Part shown: positions 18,497-30,520 of the stretch, piece by piece
Numbering within the stretch: the stretch's first letter is position 1
How the letters are laid out: each line of letters opens with the position of its first letter
DNA from: Bombella pluederhausensis
Lineage (GTDB): Bacteria; Pseudomonadota; Alphaproteobacteria; Acetobacterales; Acetobacteraceae
Assembly (NCBI RefSeq): GCF_026385525.1
Contig: NZ_JANIDY010000001.1
Location: 930,001 to 994,000 of the forward strand
Direction of reading: 5' to 3'
Length of the DNA stretch: 64,000 nucleotides
Position numbers and translations under genes: made by a program
The notes under the pieces: generated by a model
The model's input: the letters and a program-made list of their open reading frames with translations, nothing else
Database searches by the model: none
Told to the model about the DNA's origin: nothing

Positions 18497-20452
18497 ATGG
18501 CCTCCCGACCGTCCCGAAAGACTGACCAGACCCGCCAGAAAACCTCATCTGGTGGGAAGACAGGACGCCGTTTCATCCTGATCCGTCTTCTGGACTATAT
18601 CCGGAAATGGTGGGCAGACCGCCGGGAAAATCCCCTTAGCTGGCTGGAGAAAAGCCAGAACAGGCTCATCTATCTCGGCATGGGCTTCCTGTTCCTGTAT
18701 GGCGGCGTGGCCGTAAAGGCGCTCTTTGCCACCATACTGGCTCCCATGGCCCCGCTGCCCAACCAGATTGGCAATTCCATACCGGAAATCCCCCATCCGG
18801 ACCCCAAAGCCATGGCGGGCAATGGCTTCGTGCTGCCCAACATCAAGCGGGCCAGCATTGTGGACCGCAACGGCCAGCCGCTGGCCCTCTCCCTGCCCAT
18901 TGTGCAGGTCTATGCCAACCCCATGGAAATCATTGAGCCGGAAGATGTGGCCAAGAAGCTCCGCACGATCCTGCCCAATCTCAACATAGAAGAAACTGTC
19001 CGCCGGCTGAAACAGAAGAAACAGTTCGTCTATATCGCCCGCAATATTGCCCCCACGGATGAACTTGCCATCAACAATCTGGGCATTCCCGGCCTCTATT
19101 TTGAAAATGGTGAACAGCGCCATTATCCACTGGGCAATGTGGCCGCCCAAATTCTCGGCAGCGTAGATATCGACAATCACGGCATTGCGGGCGTGGAGAA
19201 ATTCTTTAACCAGCGCCTGCTGGAGGACCATACCCCACTCCGTCTTTCCATTGATGCCCGTGTGCAGGCCGCCATCCGTGATGAACTGAATGACGCCAAG
19301 ACCCGCTTCCGGGCCATTGGTGCCTCTGCCATCCTGATGGATGTCCATACCGGGGAAATTCTGGCCATGGTCAGCCTACCTGACTATGACGCCAACAACT
19401 TCGCTCATGCCGCTGACGACGCCCGCTTCAACCGTGCCGTGACAGGCATGTATGAACCCGGCTCGACCTTCAAGCTCCAGACGGCGGCTATGGCCCTCCA
19501 GCTGGGCGTGGCGCACCCGTGGGACCAGTTTTCAACCATCCCCATCCATGTCGGCCGCTTCACGATTTCCGACCTCAAGACAGATCACTTCGCCCCATGG
19601 CTGGCTCTGCCTTCAGTCATGGCCTATTCATCCAACCCCGCCTCGGCTCACATTGCGCTGGATGTCGGGCGGCAGCGCCAACATGACTGGCTGAAGAATA
19701 TGGGGTTTCTGGATCGTGTTCCTGTAGAGCTCCCCGAAGCAGGACGCCCTCTGGTCCCTTCTCTTAAAAACTGGGGGGAAACCACAGTCATGACGGTCGG
19801 CTTTGGTCATGGTGTGGCAGAATCCCCTCTCGCCATCGTCCGGGGAACGGCCTGTACGGGTAACGGGGGCTATCTGGTCACCCCCACCCTTCTGGCCCGT
19901 GATCATCTCAATGATGATGTCGTCATGGCAGAGGAACAAAAGGGACCGCATCTCATTTCTGCTGAAAATTCCAGCCTGTTGCGGCGCATCCTGCGGCTTG
20001 TCGTCACCAAAGGGATCGGCAAGAAGGCCGAAAGCCCCGGCTATCTCGTGGGAGGAAAGACAGGTACGGCAGAAAAGATCGGTGCCCATGGTGGTTATCT
20101 GAAACATGTCAACATCACAGCTTTTACAGGCATGTTCCCCATGAACGACCCAAAATATGCCCTCTATGTCATGCTGGACGCCCCTCAGGGGACAGCAGAA
20201 ACACACGGCTGGACCACGGCCGGATGGATTGCTGCCCCGACTTTCTCCCGTATCGTGACACGCACAGCCCCTATGCTGGGGCTATTCCCTCTGGAACCCG
20301 CCAAAGCCCAGCAGATTGATGAACAGCTGGCCCTGTCACTTTCACCACCCGTGCCGCCCGGTGTCCACCGCCCGCTCGGCCCCGGCAATGACCCCGGCGC
20401 TGCCACCGTCAACCGTCTGGCCGCCAAGCATGGCGCCCATCACGCCCGCTGA
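18497..20452 (+). CDS. ftsI: Septal peptidoglycan transpeptidase FtsI (PBP3)
   Basis: This 651-residue class B penicillin-binding protein has an N-terminal membrane anchor (about 55-75), a dimerisation/pedestal domain and a transpeptidase domain. The active-site motifs are STFK (serine near 323), SSN (near 378) and KTGT (near 520). It cross-links peptidoglycan at the division septum in the periplasm, together with FtsW. It follows ftsL by 55 bases. The start lacks a clear ribosome site. Confidence 0.96.
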   Translation: MASRPSRKTDQTRQKTSSGGKTGRRFILIRLLDYIRKWWADRRENPLSWLEKSQNRLIYLGMGFLFLYGGVAVKALFATILAPMAPLPNQIGNSIPEIPHPDPKAMAGNGFVLPNIKRASIVDRNGQPLALSLPIVQVYANPMEIIEPEDVAKKLRTILPNLNIEETVRRLKQKKQFVYIARNIAPTDELAINNLGIPGLYFENGEQRHYPLGNVAAQILGSVDIDNHGIAGVEKFFNQRLLEDHTPLRLSIDARVQAAIRDELNDAKTRFRAIGASAILMDVHTGEILAMVSLPDYDANNFAHAADDARFNRAVTGMYEPGSTFKLQTAAMALQLGVAHPWDQFSTIPIHVGRFTISDLKTDHFAPWLALPSVMAYSSNPASAHIALDVGRQRQHDWLKNMGFLDRVPVELPEAGRPLVPSLKNWGETTVMTVGFGHGVAESPLAIVRGTACTGNGGYLVTPTLLARDHLNDDVVMAEEQKGPHLISAENSSLLRRILRLVVTKGIGKKAESPGYLVGGKTGTAEKIGAHGGYLKHVNITAFTGMFPMNDPKYALYVMLDAPQGTAETHGWTTAGWIAAPTFSRIVTRTAPMLGLFPLEPAKAQQIDEQLALSLSPPVPPGVHRPLGPGNDPGAATVNRLAAKHGAHHAR

Positions 20453-20492
20453 CGCTGATTCTGTTACCGCTCCCATCATGAAGGCATCTCCC

Positions 20493-21980
20493 ATGAAACT
20501 CTCCTCCCTGCTCCATCATCATGGCCTTTCCAGAGAGCTCATCAAAGACCCGGAGATTTCCAGCATCACTGCTGACAGCCGGAAGGCAGGAGCAGGTAGC
20601 CTTTTCGTAGCCCTGAAAGGAACAAAACAGGATGGGCGCCATTTCATTCCCTTAGCCATTGCCCAAGGGGCGGCGGCCATCGTACTGGCCGCCTCACCAG
20701 ATGAACATTATCCCACAGAACAGAGTGAAAACGGCCACACAGCCCTCATCATCACCCTGCCCGACCCTGCCCGTTTCCTCGCCCGGTCTGCGGCCCTGCT
20801 GGCTGGTCCACAGCCGGACCACATCGCCGCCATCACCGGCACAAACGGCAAGAGCAGCACGGCAGACTTCCTCCGTCAGCTTCACCAGCTCCGTCACGAG
20901 AAAGCAGCAAGCCTCGGTACTCTAGGGCTCATCAGCGATGTGGACCTGCCTCCTCTGCCGTCCCTGACTACACCCGATGCCGTTACCCTTGCGGACACGC
21001 TTGCCGCCCTCAAGGCAAAAGGTATCAACCATGTCGCACTGGAAGCCTCGTCACATGGGCTTCAACAGCACCGGCTGGATGGTGTTGCCATCACGGCGGC
21101 AGCGTTCTCCAACCTCACACGGGACCATCTGGATTATCATCACACGCTGGAAGCCTACCGACAGGCCAAGCTGCACCTGTTTGACGACCTGCTTCCCGAA
21201 GGAGGCCGGGCCGTCATCAACAGCGACATGGATGGCGAAAGCTACAAGGCCCTTCATGAAATCGCCATACGCCGCAGGCTGAACCTCCGCACGGTTGGCA
21301 CGACAGGCAAAACCATCCGCATTCTGGAGGCCACACCTACCCCGCAGGGCATGGACCTAACGCTGGAACTTCATGGTCTTACCCTGCCGCCGCTTCACTT
21401 CCCACTGCCGGGCCGTTTTCAGGCCGAGAATGCCCTTCTGGCAGCCGCTCTTTGCTGGGATGACGACAAGGACGCTGAATCAGTCATCGCCCTGCTGCCG
21501 CACCTGAAAGGCGTACCGGGCCGCTGCGAGCCTGTCGCCCATCTGCCGAACGGGGCCTGCGCTTATGTGGATTATGCCCACACACCCGACGCTCTGGAAC
21601 ATGTGCTGCTCAGCCTGCGGCCTCATGCCAGCGGCCGACTGGTCGTTGTCTTCGGTGCAGGCGGAGATCGTGACAGGGGCAAACGCCCCCTCATGGGGCA
21701 GATTGCCGCCCATCTCGCTGATGAAGTCATCATCACCGATGACAATCCCCGCAGTGAAGACCCTGCCTCCATCCGGGCTGAAATCCTTGCCACAGCACCG
21801 CAGGCAAAAGAGATCGGCGACCGTAAAGAAGCCATCCGTACGGCTCTTGCAGGGCTGAAAGAAGGCGATGTTCTGCTCATCGCCGGGAAGGGGCATGAAA
21901 CAAGCCAGATCATCAAGGGCGAGACGCATCCTTTCGATGACCGTACCATCACTGCCACACTCGCAAAGGAGCTTGCCTGA
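20493..21980 (+). CDS. murE: UDP-MurNAc-tripeptide synthetase MurE
   Basis: This 495-residue Mur ligase has the ATP-binding loop [14 protein letters not shown] near residue 115 and a C-terminal block DNPRSEDP, the signature of enzymes that add meso-diaminopimelate. The ATG at 20493 is chosen because AAGG lies eight bases upstream; a longer frame into ftsI and an ATG at 20478 lack support. Its stop overlaps the murF start as TGATG. It acts in the cytoplasm in peptidoglycan precursor synthesis. Confidence 0.96.
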   Translation: MKLSSLLHHHGLSRELIKDPEISSITADSRKAGAGSLFVALKGTKQDGRHFIPLAIAQGAAAIVLAASPDEHYPTEQSENGHTALIITLPDPARFLARSAALLAGPQPDHIAAITGTNGKSSTADFLRQLHQLRHEKAASLGTLGLISDVDLPPLPSLTTPDAVTLADTLAALKAKGINHVALEASSHGLQQHRLDGVAITAAAFSNLTRDHLDYHHTLEAYRQAKLHLFDDLLPEGGRAVINSDMDGESYKALHEIAIRRRLNLRTVGTTGKTIRILEATPTPQGMDLTLELHGLTLPPLHFPLPGRFQAENALLAAALCWDDDKDAESVIALLPHLKGVPGRCEPVAHLPNGACAYVDYAHTPDALEHVLLSLRPHASGRLVVVFGAGGDRDRGKRPLMGQIAAHLADEVIITDDNPRSEDPASIRAEILATAPQAKEIGDRKEAIRTALAGLKEGDVLLIAGKGHETSQIIKGETHPFDDRTITATLAKELA

Positions 21981-23389
21981 TGCCCACCAGCCTCTGGAAC
22001 AGCAGGGAACTCCGTGACGCCACACAAGGAGAACTTTCCGGTGATGTGCAAGTGCATGGCGTCTGTATCGACACACGTATCCTACAGCCCAGCGATCTTT
22101 TCATTGCCCTGATCGGCTATAATTCAGACGGGCACCGTTATCTGCGACAGGCATTAGAGGCCGGAGCCAGCTGCGTTATGGCTCATGATGAGGCCGCTAT
22201 TGCCGAAGCGGACCTAACAGATGATCCCCGCCTGCTGAAAGTCACCGACACCATGCAGGCACTGGAGGCTCTGGGGCGTTATCGGCGGTCACAGTTTCAG
22301 GGCAAGGTCATCGCCATTACGGGAAGCGTGGGAAAGACAACCACCAAGAACATGCTAGCTACGGCCCTTGCGCCTTATGGCAGGGTCCATGCCTCCGTGG
22401 CCTCCTTCAACAACCATTGGGGTGTCCCGCTGACCCTCGCCCGCCTGCCGAAAGAGGCCGACTTCTGCATCAGTGAAGTGGGCATGAACCATCCCGGTGA
22501 GATCGCTCCACTGGCAGCCCAGATACGCCCGGATATCGGCGTCATCTCCACCATTGGCAACGCTCATCTGGGCCATATGGGCAGCATTGACGCCATTGCC
22601 GAAGAAAAAGCCGCCTTGTTTGCTGCGCTTCCTTCATCAGGCATTGCCCTCTGCCCGGAAGGTTCACAGGGCCTTGCCCGTCTGACAGATGCCCTGCCTG
22701 CTGACGTGCCCCTCTGGCAGGTAGGCACGACAGAAAAAGCAATCATCCAGCTGACGCAGCTTGCCTGCACGGCGGAAGGCAGTCACTTCCATCTAGCCAC
22801 ACCACAGGGGGAAACGGACGTACAGCTTACGGCCCCCGGCCCTCATCTGGCCCGCAATGCCGCTCTGGCCCTCGGTGCCATTGCCGCACTAGGGCTTTCC
22901 CCACAGGCAGGCGCCGAAGCCCTGCATCCTTTCCTTCCCGAAGCAGGACGGGGTCAACAACGCCTGTTGCCCGGCAATGTCACCCTGCTGGATGAAAGCT
23001 ACAATGCTTCCGGCCCCAGCATATGCGCCGCCATCGAGACGCTGGCCCTCATGCCTGCAACCCGCCATATTGCCGCTCTGGGCGACATTAGAGAACTGGG
23101 CGAGTTTGCTGATGCCGAACATCGTGCTTTAGCCAAGCCGTTAATAAAGCATGACATTCTAACATTCTGCTGTGGTTCGCATATGAAAGCCCTTTACGAG
23201 GCCCTGCCACCTTCCTTACAGGGAGGGTATGCTGAAACTTCAGTCCAGCTTGCTTCCCTGCTGCGCCCTGCCCTGAAAAAGGGAGATGTCCTGCTTGTGA
23301 AAGGAAGTCTGGGCAGTAACATGCGCGCCCTCATTGCTCTACTGGAGCAGCCCGTACCCACAACACAACACGCCCCAGAGTCCGCCTGA
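21980..23389 (+). CDS. murF: UDP-MurNAc-pentapeptide synthetase MurF
   Basis: This 469-residue Mur ligase has the ATP loop [14 protein letters not shown] near residue 112. The blocks [15 protein letters not shown] and DESYNASG are specific for MurF. It adds D-Ala-D-Ala to the tripeptide precursor. It is coupled by one-base overlaps to murE before it and mraY after it (TGATG). Confidence 0.97.
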   Translation: MPTSLWNSRELRDATQGELSGDVQVHGVCIDTRILQPSDLFIALIGYNSDGHRYLRQALEAGASCVMAHDEAAIAEADLTDDPRLLKVTDTMQALEALGRYRRSQFQGKVIAITGSVGKTTTKNMLATALAPYGRVHASVASFNNHWGVPLTLARLPKEADFCISEVGMNHPGEIAPLAAQIRPDIGVISTIGNAHLGHMGSIDAIAEEKAALFAALPSSGIALCPEGSQGLARLTDALPADVPLWQVGTTEKAIIQLTQLACTAEGSHFHLATPQGETDVQLTAPGPHLARNAALALGAIAALGLSPQAGAEALHPFLPEAGRGQQRLLPGNVTLLDESYNASGPSICAAIETLALMPATRHIAALGDIRELGEFADAEHRALAKPLIKHDILTFCCGSHMKALYEALPPSLQGGYAETSVQLASLLRPALKKGDVLLVKGSLGSNMRALIALLEQPVPTTQHAPESA

Positions 23390-24480
23390 TGCTCTTTAAC
23401 CTCCTTGCTGCACCTTCTTCCTCTCACGGCGGCCTTCTCAATCTGCTGCATTACATGACCTTCCGGGCCGGATGTGCCTGCCTGACAGCACTGGTCATCT
23501 CCCTGCTGCTCGGCAAGCCCTTCATTGCCCAGCTCAAACGCATCCAGCGACAAGGTCAGCCCATCCGTGCCCTCGGGCCGGAACGGCACATACTGGAGAA
23601 AGCCGGTACCCCCACCATGGGCGGCGGCCTCATCCTGTTCTCCCTCACGCTTTCCACCCTTCTCTGGGCCGATCTGTATGACGGGTTCGTCTGGGCTGTC
23701 CTGCTGACAACGCTGGGCTTCGGGGCTATCGGCTTTGCAGATGACTATCTCAAACTGGCCAAGGGTAACAGTAAAGGCGTCTCCAAGAAAATCAGACTGG
23801 GTGGAGAATTCCTGATTTCCTGCCTTGCCGGTATCGCCATGGAAGCCCTGACACCGCCTGACCTGCGCAATGCCGTGGCCTTTCCCTTTGCCAAGACATT
23901 CGTGCTGCATCTCGGCTATGTCTTCCCGCTCTTTGCGATGGTGACCATCACGGGCTTCGGCAATGCCGTGAACCTGACGGACGGGCTGGATGGGCTGGCC
24001 ACTGTACCCTCCATCATTGCGGCCCTCGTCTTCGCCCTGATTGCCTATCTGGTCGGCAACCATGTGTTTGCGGATTACCTCCAGCTCCATCACGTCCCCG
24101 GTACCGGAGAACTGAGCATCTTCTGTGCTGCGTTGATCGGGGCCGGGCTGGGCTTTCTCTGGTTCAATGCACCACCGGCAGAAGTCTTCATGGGGGATAC
24201 CGGGTCTCTGGCACTGGGTGGAGCACTGGGTGCCGTGGCGGTCGCCGTAAAGCATGAACTGGTCCTCTGCCTCGTTGGCGGGCTGTTCGTGGTGGAAACC
24301 ATTTCCGTCATCATTCAGGTCTTCTGGTTCCGCCGCACGGGGAAGCGCATCTTCCTCATGGCCCCGCTGCATCATCATTTTGAAAAGAAAGGCTGGCAGG
24401 AACCGAAAATTGTCGTCCGCTTCTGGATTGTTGCCATCATTCTGGGGCTGTGTGGTCTCGCCACACTGAAGCTACGCTAA
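23389..24480 (+). CDS. mraY: Phospho-MurNAc-pentapeptide translocase MraY
   Basis: This 363-residue integral membrane enzyme has about ten helices. Family signatures are TPTMGGG (near 68), the aspartates of GFADDYLKL (near 119-127), [10 protein letters not shown] (near 191) and the histidine block [11 protein letters not shown]. It transfers the MurNAc-pentapeptide to undecaprenyl phosphate, making lipid I. It overlaps murF and murD by one base each. Confidence 0.98.
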   Translation: MLFNLLAAPSSSHGGLLNLLHYMTFRAGCACLTALVISLLLGKPFIAQLKRIQRQGQPIRALGPERHILEKAGTPTMGGGLILFSLTLSTLLWADLYDGFVWAVLLTTLGFGAIGFADDYLKLAKGNSKGVSKKIRLGGEFLISCLAGIAMEALTPPDLRNAVAFPFAKTFVLHLGYVFPLFAMVTITGFGNAVNLTDGLDGLATVPSIIAALVFALIAYLVGNHVFADYLQLHHVPGTGELSIFCAALIGAGLGFLWFNAPPAEVFMGDTGSLALGGALGAVAVAVKHELVLCLVGGLFVVETISVIIQVFWFRRTGKRIFLMAPLHHHFEKKGWQEPKIVVRFWIVAIILGLCGLATLKLR

Positions 24481-25835
24481 TGACCACCGCATCCTCTCTC
24501 TCCTCCCTCACATGGCCTGCCACACTGCTGGCAGGTCGGCGCTATGCTGTATGCGGTCTGGGACGTAATGGTGCGGCTGTCGTGCAGGCCCTGTTAAATC
24601 TGGGCGCAACGGTTCAGGCATGGGACGACAACAAACCAGAACTCCCTGAACCTCTTTCCACTCATCCACGCCTGACCCTTGCACCACTTGTCGATCTCTC
24701 GGGCATGGATGCCCTGATCCTCTCGCCCGGCATTCCTCATCACCTGCCCAAACCACACCCCACAGCCCTGTTGGCGCAGGAACAACATGTCCCCATCCTC
24801 TCGGATGCAGAACTGCTCTGGCAGGTCGTACGTAAAGCAGGTTCAAAGGCACGCTTCGTCTCCATTACGGGAACAAACGGCAAGTCAACCACCACGGCCC
24901 TGTTGACCCATATTCTCACACAGGCCGGTATTCCTGCCTGCTGTGGTGGCAATTTCGGTACAGCCTCTCTTGCCCTGCCTGCTCTGGGAGATGATGGCGT
25001 CTATATCGTCGAAATGTCCTCCTACATGCTGGAACGGCTGAAGGACTATCACGCCTGTGCCGCTGCCCTACTCAATCTGACACCGGACCATCTGGACCGG
25101 CACGGCTCCATGCAGGGCTATCTTGATGCCAAAGCGCATGTTTTTGACAATATGACACAAGATGATCTCGCCATTCTGGGCGAAGATGCCTCATGGACGA
25201 AAGCCCTGCGCCAGCGACTAACAGAACAGGGTGTGACCGTACGAACCCTTGCCATCACGCAGGCCGTGCCAGAAACGGAAGCACCATTTTTACCGGGGCA
25301 GCATAACGCCCAAAATATCGAAACCTGCCGGGCCATCGCCCGTCATCTTGGCCTGACGGAAGATCAGATCGCTGCGGGAATCAGAAGTTTCACCGGGCTG
25401 GATCATCGCCTTCAGCTCGTGGCGCAGGCTGATGGAATCAGCTTTATCAACGACAGCAAGGCCACCAATGCCGAGGCCAGCTTTCATGCGCTCCGGGCCT
25501 TTCCCAAAAGCCTATGGATCGCCGGGGGAACCGCTAAGGAAGGCGGCATAGCCAGCCTCGCACCGCTTTTCAGCCATGTACGCCGGGCCTTTCTCATCGG
25601 GCGGGATGCGCCACTTCTGGCTGAAACGCTGGCGGCCCATGATGTTTCTTTCGAGATGAGCGAAACGCTGGAACAAGCCACTCAGGCCGCATGGGATTTC
25701 GCCCGGACGCAGGAAGCCCTGCCTATCCTACTCTCCCCGGCCTGTGCCAGTTTTGACCAGTTCCGCAATTTTGAAGAACGAGGCACGGCCTTTGCAACAC
25801 TGGCCCGCCGCCTCTGTGCGGAGGTACCCTGCTGA
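24480..25835 (+). CDS. murD: UDP-MurNAc-alanine:D-glutamate ligase MurD
   Basis: From the ATG at 24480 (overlapping the mraY stop TAATG) the protein has 451 residues. It shows the Rossmann-like N-terminus [10 protein letters not shown], the ATP loop [14 protein letters not shown], and the [12 protein letters not shown] and [10 protein letters not shown] blocks typical of MurD. It adds D-glutamate to UDP-MurNAc-L-Ala in the cytoplasm. A longer frame starting at 24450 lies inside mraY and is rejected. Confidence 0.96.
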   Translation: MTTASSLSSLTWPATLLAGRRYAVCGLGRNGAAVVQALLNLGATVQAWDDNKPELPEPLSTHPRLTLAPLVDLSGMDALILSPGIPHHLPKPHPTALLAQEQHVPILSDAELLWQVVRKAGSKARFVSITGTNGKSTTTALLTHILTQAGIPACCGGNFGTASLALPALGDDGVYIVEMSSYMLERLKDYHACAAALLNLTPDHLDRHGSMQGYLDAKAHVFDNMTQDDLAILGEDASWTKALRQRLTEQGVTVRTLAITQAVPETEAPFLPGQHNAQNIETCRAIARHLGLTEDQIAAGIRSFTGLDHRLQLVAQADGISFINDSKATNAEASFHALRAFPKSLWIAGGTAKEGGIASLAPLFSHVRRAFLIGRDAPLLAETLAAHDVSFEMSETLEQATQAAWDFARTQEALPILLSPACASFDQFRNFEERGTAFATLARRLCAEVPC

Positions 25836-27040
25836 TGGCTTTTTCCGACCGTTCCGACAGTTCCGCCAAAGCCCAGTGGTGGCGTAGTCTCGACCATGTC
25901 AGCCTGAGCTGCGTGGGTATCCTGATTGCTCTGGGCTACATCCTCATGCTGGCTGCCAGCCCTGCCGTGGCACACCGTATCGGGGCCTCCCGGAACATGT
26001 TCATCCTCAAGCAGGTGGTCTTTCTGGCCCTTGCCGGTTCGGTCGTCATCATCACATCCCGGATGAGCCCCCGCATGATCGGGCGGATCGCCGTCATGGG
26101 CGGTATTGTGGCTCTGGGGGCCACCTTCATGACCCTTGTTCATGGCATGGAGATCAAGGGAGCCAGACGCTGGATCGCTCTGCCACTCATGTCTGTTCAG
26201 CCCTCTGAGTTTCTAAAGCCCTGCTTCGCAGTCGTAACGGGCCTTCTGTTGAGCCTGCGCCATACGCTGAGGCTCTCCAATGGCTGGCGCTTTCCGGGAC
26301 GGCTGGTAGCCTGTGGGGTCTATGTTGTCATTGCGGCGCTGCTGCAGGCACAGCCTGATATTGGGATGCTGTCCGTCATCAGCATGGTATTCATTACCCA
26401 GCTTTTCATTGATGGTCTTCCCATCATCGTGTTCGGTATGCTGGTTTCGGCAGCTCTGGGTGCCTTCGGGGTAGCCTATCTGGTATTTGAGCATGTTCAT
26501 TCCCGTGTGCAGCGCTTCCTGCATCCTGATGTAGGCGACCATTACCAGATTGATACCTCCATGCGGGCCTTCGGGAACGGAGGACTACTCGGCCGTGGCC
26601 CCGGTGAAGGCCGGGTGAAAGACCTTCTGCCCGATGCTCATGCTGACTTCGTCTTCTCCGTAGCCGGGGAGGAATATGGTTTCGTGATGTGCCTGTTCAT
26701 CATCGCCGTTTTCACCGTACTGGTTTTCTCTACCCTCAACCGCCTGTTGGAGGAAAAGAATCCCTACATCATTCTTTCAACCAGCGGGCTGATAACTGGG
26801 TTCGGGTTGCAGGCCTTTGTGAATATGGGGTCATCACTCCATCTGATCCCCACCAAAGGGATGACATTACCGTTCATTTCCTACGGGGGCAGTTCAGCGC
26901 TTTCGGTTGCCCTGACCATTGGCATGGCACTCGCCCTGACCCGCCACCGCATACAACCGGGCCTGTTTACGCCGCCCCCTGCCTCTGCTGAAACAGCAAC
27001 ACGCCTGACCACATCATTCCAGAAAGGACACGACTCATGA
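25835..27040 (+). CDS. ftsW: Septal peptidoglycan glycosyltransferase FtsW
   Basis: This 401-residue SEDS-family protein has about ten membrane helices. Conserved blocks are GARRWI, QPSEFLKP and the C-terminal LIPTKGMTLPFISYGGSS. It polymerises glycan strands from lipid II at the septum, paired with FtsI. It is coupled to murD (TGATG) and overlaps murG by four bases. Confidence 0.97.
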   Translation: MAFSDRSDSSAKAQWWRSLDHVSLSCVGILIALGYILMLAASPAVAHRIGASRNMFILKQVVFLALAGSVVIITSRMSPRMIGRIAVMGGIVALGATFMTLVHGMEIKGARRWIALPLMSVQPSEFLKPCFAVVTGLLLSLRHTLRLSNGWRFPGRLVACGVYVVIAALLQAQPDIGMLSVISMVFITQLFIDGLPIIVFGMLVSAALGAFGVAYLVFEHVHSRVQRFLHPDVGDHYQIDTSMRAFGNGGLLGRGPGEGRVKDLLPDAHADFVFSVAGEEYGFVMCLFIIAVFTVLVFSTLNRLLEEKNPYIILSTSGLITGFGLQAFVNMGSSLHLIPTKGMTLPFISYGGSSALSVALTIGMALALTRHRIQPGLFTPPPASAETATRLTTSFQKGHDS

Positions 27041-28146
27041 CACATGCACCGATCGTCATTGCCGCCGGAGGTACGGGCGGACATTTCTTTCCTGCTGAAG
27101 CTCTGGGAGCCGAGCTATTGGAACGAGGCTACCCTGTCATTCTCATGACGGACGCCCGCAATGGTCGTGCCTCACAAGGTGTCTTTGCACGTAGCCCCCG
27201 TTATGTTCTCAATAGTAGCGGCGTGGCTGGTAAGAAACCGATCGACAAGCTCAAAGGCATAGGTCGGCTGCTCTGGAGCAGTCTGGGAGCCCGTCAGGTC
27301 ATGGCCAGACATCAACCTGCCGCTGTGGTCGGCTTTGGCGGTTATCCATCCATTCCGCCCCTGCTCGGCAGCCGCCTGAATCTGGGCAGGAAACCCGCCC
27401 TCATCATTCATGAAGGCAATGCCATTCTTGGGCAGGCCAATGCCCTTCTGGCCCGTTTCGGCGATGCGATTGCCACATCCTACCCACGTGTCGCCCGTCT
27501 GCCAGTCGGAAAACATGTTGTGCAGACAGGTATGCCCGTCCGCCCTGCCATAGAGGCACTGGCCGAGACACCCTATAAAGCGCCAGAAACCTACAGTGAT
27601 GCCCCCATCAACCTGCTCATCTGGGGTGGATCACTCGGTGCACAGATATTCAGTTCGGTCGTGCCGCAGGCTCTCTGCAACCTGCCACGGCATATCCGGC
27701 TTCGCCTGCAGGTCACCCAGCAGGTTCACGAAGATATGGTGCCTGTTATTTCCGGCATCTATCAGCAAGTCGGCATCAAAGCGACAGTCACCCCTTTCAT
27801 TGACGATGTCGCCACAGAGCTGGACAAGGCGCATCTTGTCATCGGTCGTGCAGGTGGGTCTTCCGTAGCCGAGCTGGCCATGGTCGGGCGTCCATCCATT
27901 CTCGTACCGCTCCCCATTGCTGCTTCCGATGAGCAAAGCGTCAATGCTCAGGCTATGGAGCGGGTCGGCGGCGGATGGATGGTCCGTCAGCGTGATTTCT
28001 CCTCCGATGCGCTCTGCAAGCATCTGCTTCACCTGATCGATCACCCTGAAGAACTGGCTCATGCCGCCGAAGGGGCCCGTGCGCTCCAGCAACGTCATGC
28101 TGCCAAAAAACTCGCTGATCTGGTTGAAACGACCATCAAAGCCTGA
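27037..28146 (+). CDS. murG: Lipid II synthase MurG (GlcNAc transferase)
   Basis: This 369-residue GT28 enzyme has the N-terminal loop [15 protein letters not shown] (residues 8-22) and the acceptor block [10 protein letters not shown]. The C-terminal UDP-binding segment is [24 protein letters not shown]. It adds GlcNAc to lipid I at the inner face of the membrane. It overlaps ftsW by four bases; a 41-base gap precedes murC. Confidence 0.98.
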   Translation: MTHAPIVIAAGGTGGHFFPAEALGAELLERGYPVILMTDARNGRASQGVFARSPRYVLNSSGVAGKKPIDKLKGIGRLLWSSLGARQVMARHQPAAVVGFGGYPSIPPLLGSRLNLGRKPALIIHEGNAILGQANALLARFGDAIATSYPRVARLPVGKHVVQTGMPVRPAIEALAETPYKAPETYSDAPINLLIWGGSLGAQIFSSVVPQALCNLPRHIRLRLQVTQQVHEDMVPVISGIYQQVGIKATVTPFIDDVATELDKAHLVIGRAGGSSVAELAMVGRPSILVPLPIAASDEQSVNAQAMERVGGGWMVRQRDFSSDALCKHLLHLIDHPEELAHAAEGARALQQRHAAKKLADLVETTIKA

Positions 28147-28187
28147 TTACCTGCCTTTTCCCTTCCCCTCTGCCGGAGCTCCCCCTG

Positions 28188-29606
28188 ATGCGTGCATTAC
28201 CCCTCAACCTTGGCCTGATCCACTTCGTTGGCATTGGCGGCATCGGCATGTCCGGTATTGCCGAAGTGCTGCACATGCTTGGCTACAAGGTTCAGGGCTC
28301 GGATATTGCTGAAAATGCCAATGTAAAGCGTCTTCGCAAATCCGGCATTCATGTACATATCGGCCATGATGAAGCCAATCTGGGGGAAGCACGGGTCGTT
28401 GTCATCTCTACCGCCGTGAAACGGGATAATCCGGAAGTCATGGCTGCCCGTGCCCGGCTGATTCCCGTTGTCCGGCGGGCAGAGATGCTGGCGGAGCTGA
28501 TGCGCTTGCGCTGGGCCGTGGCCATCGGGGGGACGCATGGCAAGACCACTACCACCAGTCTCGTGGCCTGCGTGCTGGAACAGGCCAAACTGGACCCGAC
28601 CGTCATCAATGGCGGTATCATTGAAGCCTATGGCACCAATACCCGCATGGGGTCCGGTGACTGGATGGTTGTGGAAGCTGACGAAAGTGACGGCTCCTTC
28701 CTCCGCCTGCCCGCCATCATTGCCGTTGTCACCAACATGGACCCCGAACATCTGGATCATTGGGGGTCTGACGAGGCTATGGAAGCCGGATACCGACAGT
28801 TCGTCTCCAACATTCCCTTCTATGGCTTCGCTGTCCTCTGCGTAGATCACCCCCGTGTGCAGCAGATGATTCCCCAGCTCTCCGACCACCGTGTCGTGAC
28901 TTACGGCTTCAGCCCGCAGGCCGATGTCCGGGCCGAAATCATCGGGACGGACAGCAAGGGCGTGACCTTCAACGTCACCATCACAGACCGGACCACCAGC
29001 AGCCAGCGTCTGGCGGGTCCATTCCATCTACCCATGTTCGGGCACCATAATGTCCTCAATGCCGTAGCGGCCATTGCCGTGGCGCAGGAAATGGAAATCC
29101 CCGATCACGTCATCGCTGATGCCCTTGGCGGCTTCCGTGGTGTCCAGCGTCGTTTCACCCTGACCGGCACATGGAATGACGTAAAAATCATTGATGATTA
29201 CGGCCATCACCCTGTCGAAATCGCCGCCGTTCTGAAAGCTGCCCGGCAGGCTGGAGCCGGTCACGTCATCGCCGTCATCCAGCCGCACCGTTATTCACGC
29301 CTCAGCGCCCTGTTCAATGATTTCTGCACCTGCATGAATGACGCCGATACCGTCATCGTAGCCGATGTCTATGCTGCCGGAGAAAGCCCCATCGAAGGCA
29401 TCGGGCGGGACCAGCTTGTCGAAGGGCTGCGGGACCGTGGGCACCGCCATGTCCTGCCTCTGGCCTCCCCGGATGAATTGGCCGATCTTGTGGCTGACAT
29501 TGCCGCCCCGGGCGATTATGTCGTCTGTCTCGGGGCTGGGTCCATCACTCATTGGGCACAGGCCCTGCCTGAACAGCTTTCCAACCTCAAGCGGGACGCA
29601 TCATGA
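28188..29606 (+). CDS. murC: UDP-MurNAc:L-alanine ligase MurC
   Basis: This 472-residue Mur ligase has the N-terminal [17 protein letters not shown], the ATP loop [13 protein letters not shown] near 115, EADESDGSF, and [10 protein letters not shown] in the C-terminal domain. It adds L-alanine to UDP-MurNAc, the first step of stem peptide assembly. It overlaps murB by four bases. Confidence 0.98.
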   Translation: MRALPLNLGLIHFVGIGGIGMSGIAEVLHMLGYKVQGSDIAENANVKRLRKSGIHVHIGHDEANLGEARVVVISTAVKRDNPEVMAARARLIPVVRRAEMLAELMRLRWAVAIGGTHGKTTTTSLVACVLEQAKLDPTVINGGIIEAYGTNTRMGSGDWMVVEADESDGSFLRLPAIIAVVTNMDPEHLDHWGSDEAMEAGYRQFVSNIPFYGFAVLCVDHPRVQQMIPQLSDHRVVTYGFSPQADVRAEIIGTDSKGVTFNVTITDRTTSSQRLAGPFHLPMFGHHNVLNAVAAIAVAQEMEIPDHVIADALGGFRGVQRRFTLTGTWNDVKIIDDYGHHPVEIAAVLKAARQAGAGHVIAVIQPHRYSRLSALFNDFCTCMNDADTVIVADVYAAGESPIEGIGRDQLVEGLRDRGHRHVLPLASPDELADLVADIAAPGDYVVCLGAGSITHWAQALPEQLSNLKRDAS

Positions 29607-30520
29607 CGGCTGGCACCCTTTTCCAGAGTCTGCGAGGCCGACTGAAAGCACAAGCCCCTCTGGCCGCCCGCAGTTGGTTCCGCAGCGGTGGAGCCGCAGA
29701 CTGGCTGTTCGTCCCGCAGGATGCCGAAGACCTTGCCTCGGCCCTGCGCCAGTGCCCGCCTGATATGCCCGTGACGGTTCTGGGGGCCTGCTCCAACGTC
29801 ATCATTCGTGATGGTGGCCTACCGGGATTGACCATCCGCCTCGCCGGAGGCTTCGCTGGTATCGAGGCTGATGGCGATGGCCTGATCACTGGAGCCGCTG
29901 CACTGGACAGTAGCGTGGCCGAAACGGCGGCACAGGCTGGCATGTCCGGCTTTGCGTTTCTCTCCACCATTCCCGGCTCCATTGGCGGGGCAGTCTGCAT
30001 GAATGCGGGGGCCTATGGGGGTGACATGTCCACCCTACTCGACTGGGTAGACATCCTGACCCATGAAGGCACCCTCCAGCGTCTGCCCGCCTCGGCCCTG
30101 AACATGCAGTACCGTCACAGCTCCCTGCCTGAAGGCAGCATCGTCCTGCGTGCCCGCCTGAAAGCCTGTGAAGAGGAAGACCCCGCCGCCATACAGCAGA
30201 AAATGCAGGAGATGCGGGCCAGTCGTGAGGCCAGCCAGCCCCTGCGGGCCCGGACAGGTGGCTCCACCTTCCGCAATCCCGAAGGCCATAAAGCATGGGA
30301 GCTGATTGACGCTGCCGGCTGCCGGGGCCTACGCCACGGCGGAGCGCAGATCAGCGAAAAGCACTGCAATTTCATGCTCAACACAGGTAACGCCACCAGC
30401 ACGGAGCTGGAGGAACTCGGTGAAACAGTCCGTGCCCGTGTTCTGGATAAAAGCGGCATCAGTCTTCATTGGGAAATCAAACGACTAGGCCGTCCTCTCC
30501 CCTCCGCTCCTTCCCTCTGA
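29603..30520 (+). CDS. murB: UDP-MurNAc dehydrogenase (enolpyruvylglucosamine reductase) MurB
   Basis: This 305-residue flavoprotein has [13 protein letters not shown], the FAD-binding [36 protein letters not shown], and the catalytic serine in [12 protein letters not shown]. It reduces UDP-GlcNAc-enolpyruvate to UDP-MurNAc with NADPH. The gene overlaps murC at the start and ddlB at the stop. Confidence 0.97.
   Translation: MTAGTLFQSLRGRLKAQAPLAARSWFRSGGAADWLFVPQDAEDLASALRQCPPDMPVTVLGACSNVIIRDGGLPGLTIRLAGGFAGIEADGDGLITGAAALDSSVAETAAQAGMSGFAFLSTIPGSIGGAVCMNAGAYGGDMSTLLDWVDILTHEGTLQRLPASALNMQYRHSSLPEGSIVLRARLKACEEEDPAAIQQKMQEMRASREASQPLRARTGGSTFRNPEGHKAWELIDAAGCRGLRHGGAQISEKHCNFMLNTGNATSTELEELGETVRARVLDKSGISLHWEIKRLGRPLPSAPSL

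Noticed and set aside
20316-20492. N-terminal extension of MurE into ftsI
   Set aside because: The extra residues are non-conserved, overlap ftsI in another frame, and the ATG at 20493 has a proper ribosome site and matches the family start.
23194-24378. 394-codon minus-strand frame opposite mraY
   Set aside because: It covers the well-supported mraY gene and has a low-complexity Gln/Gly/Glu-rich translation typical of shadow frames.
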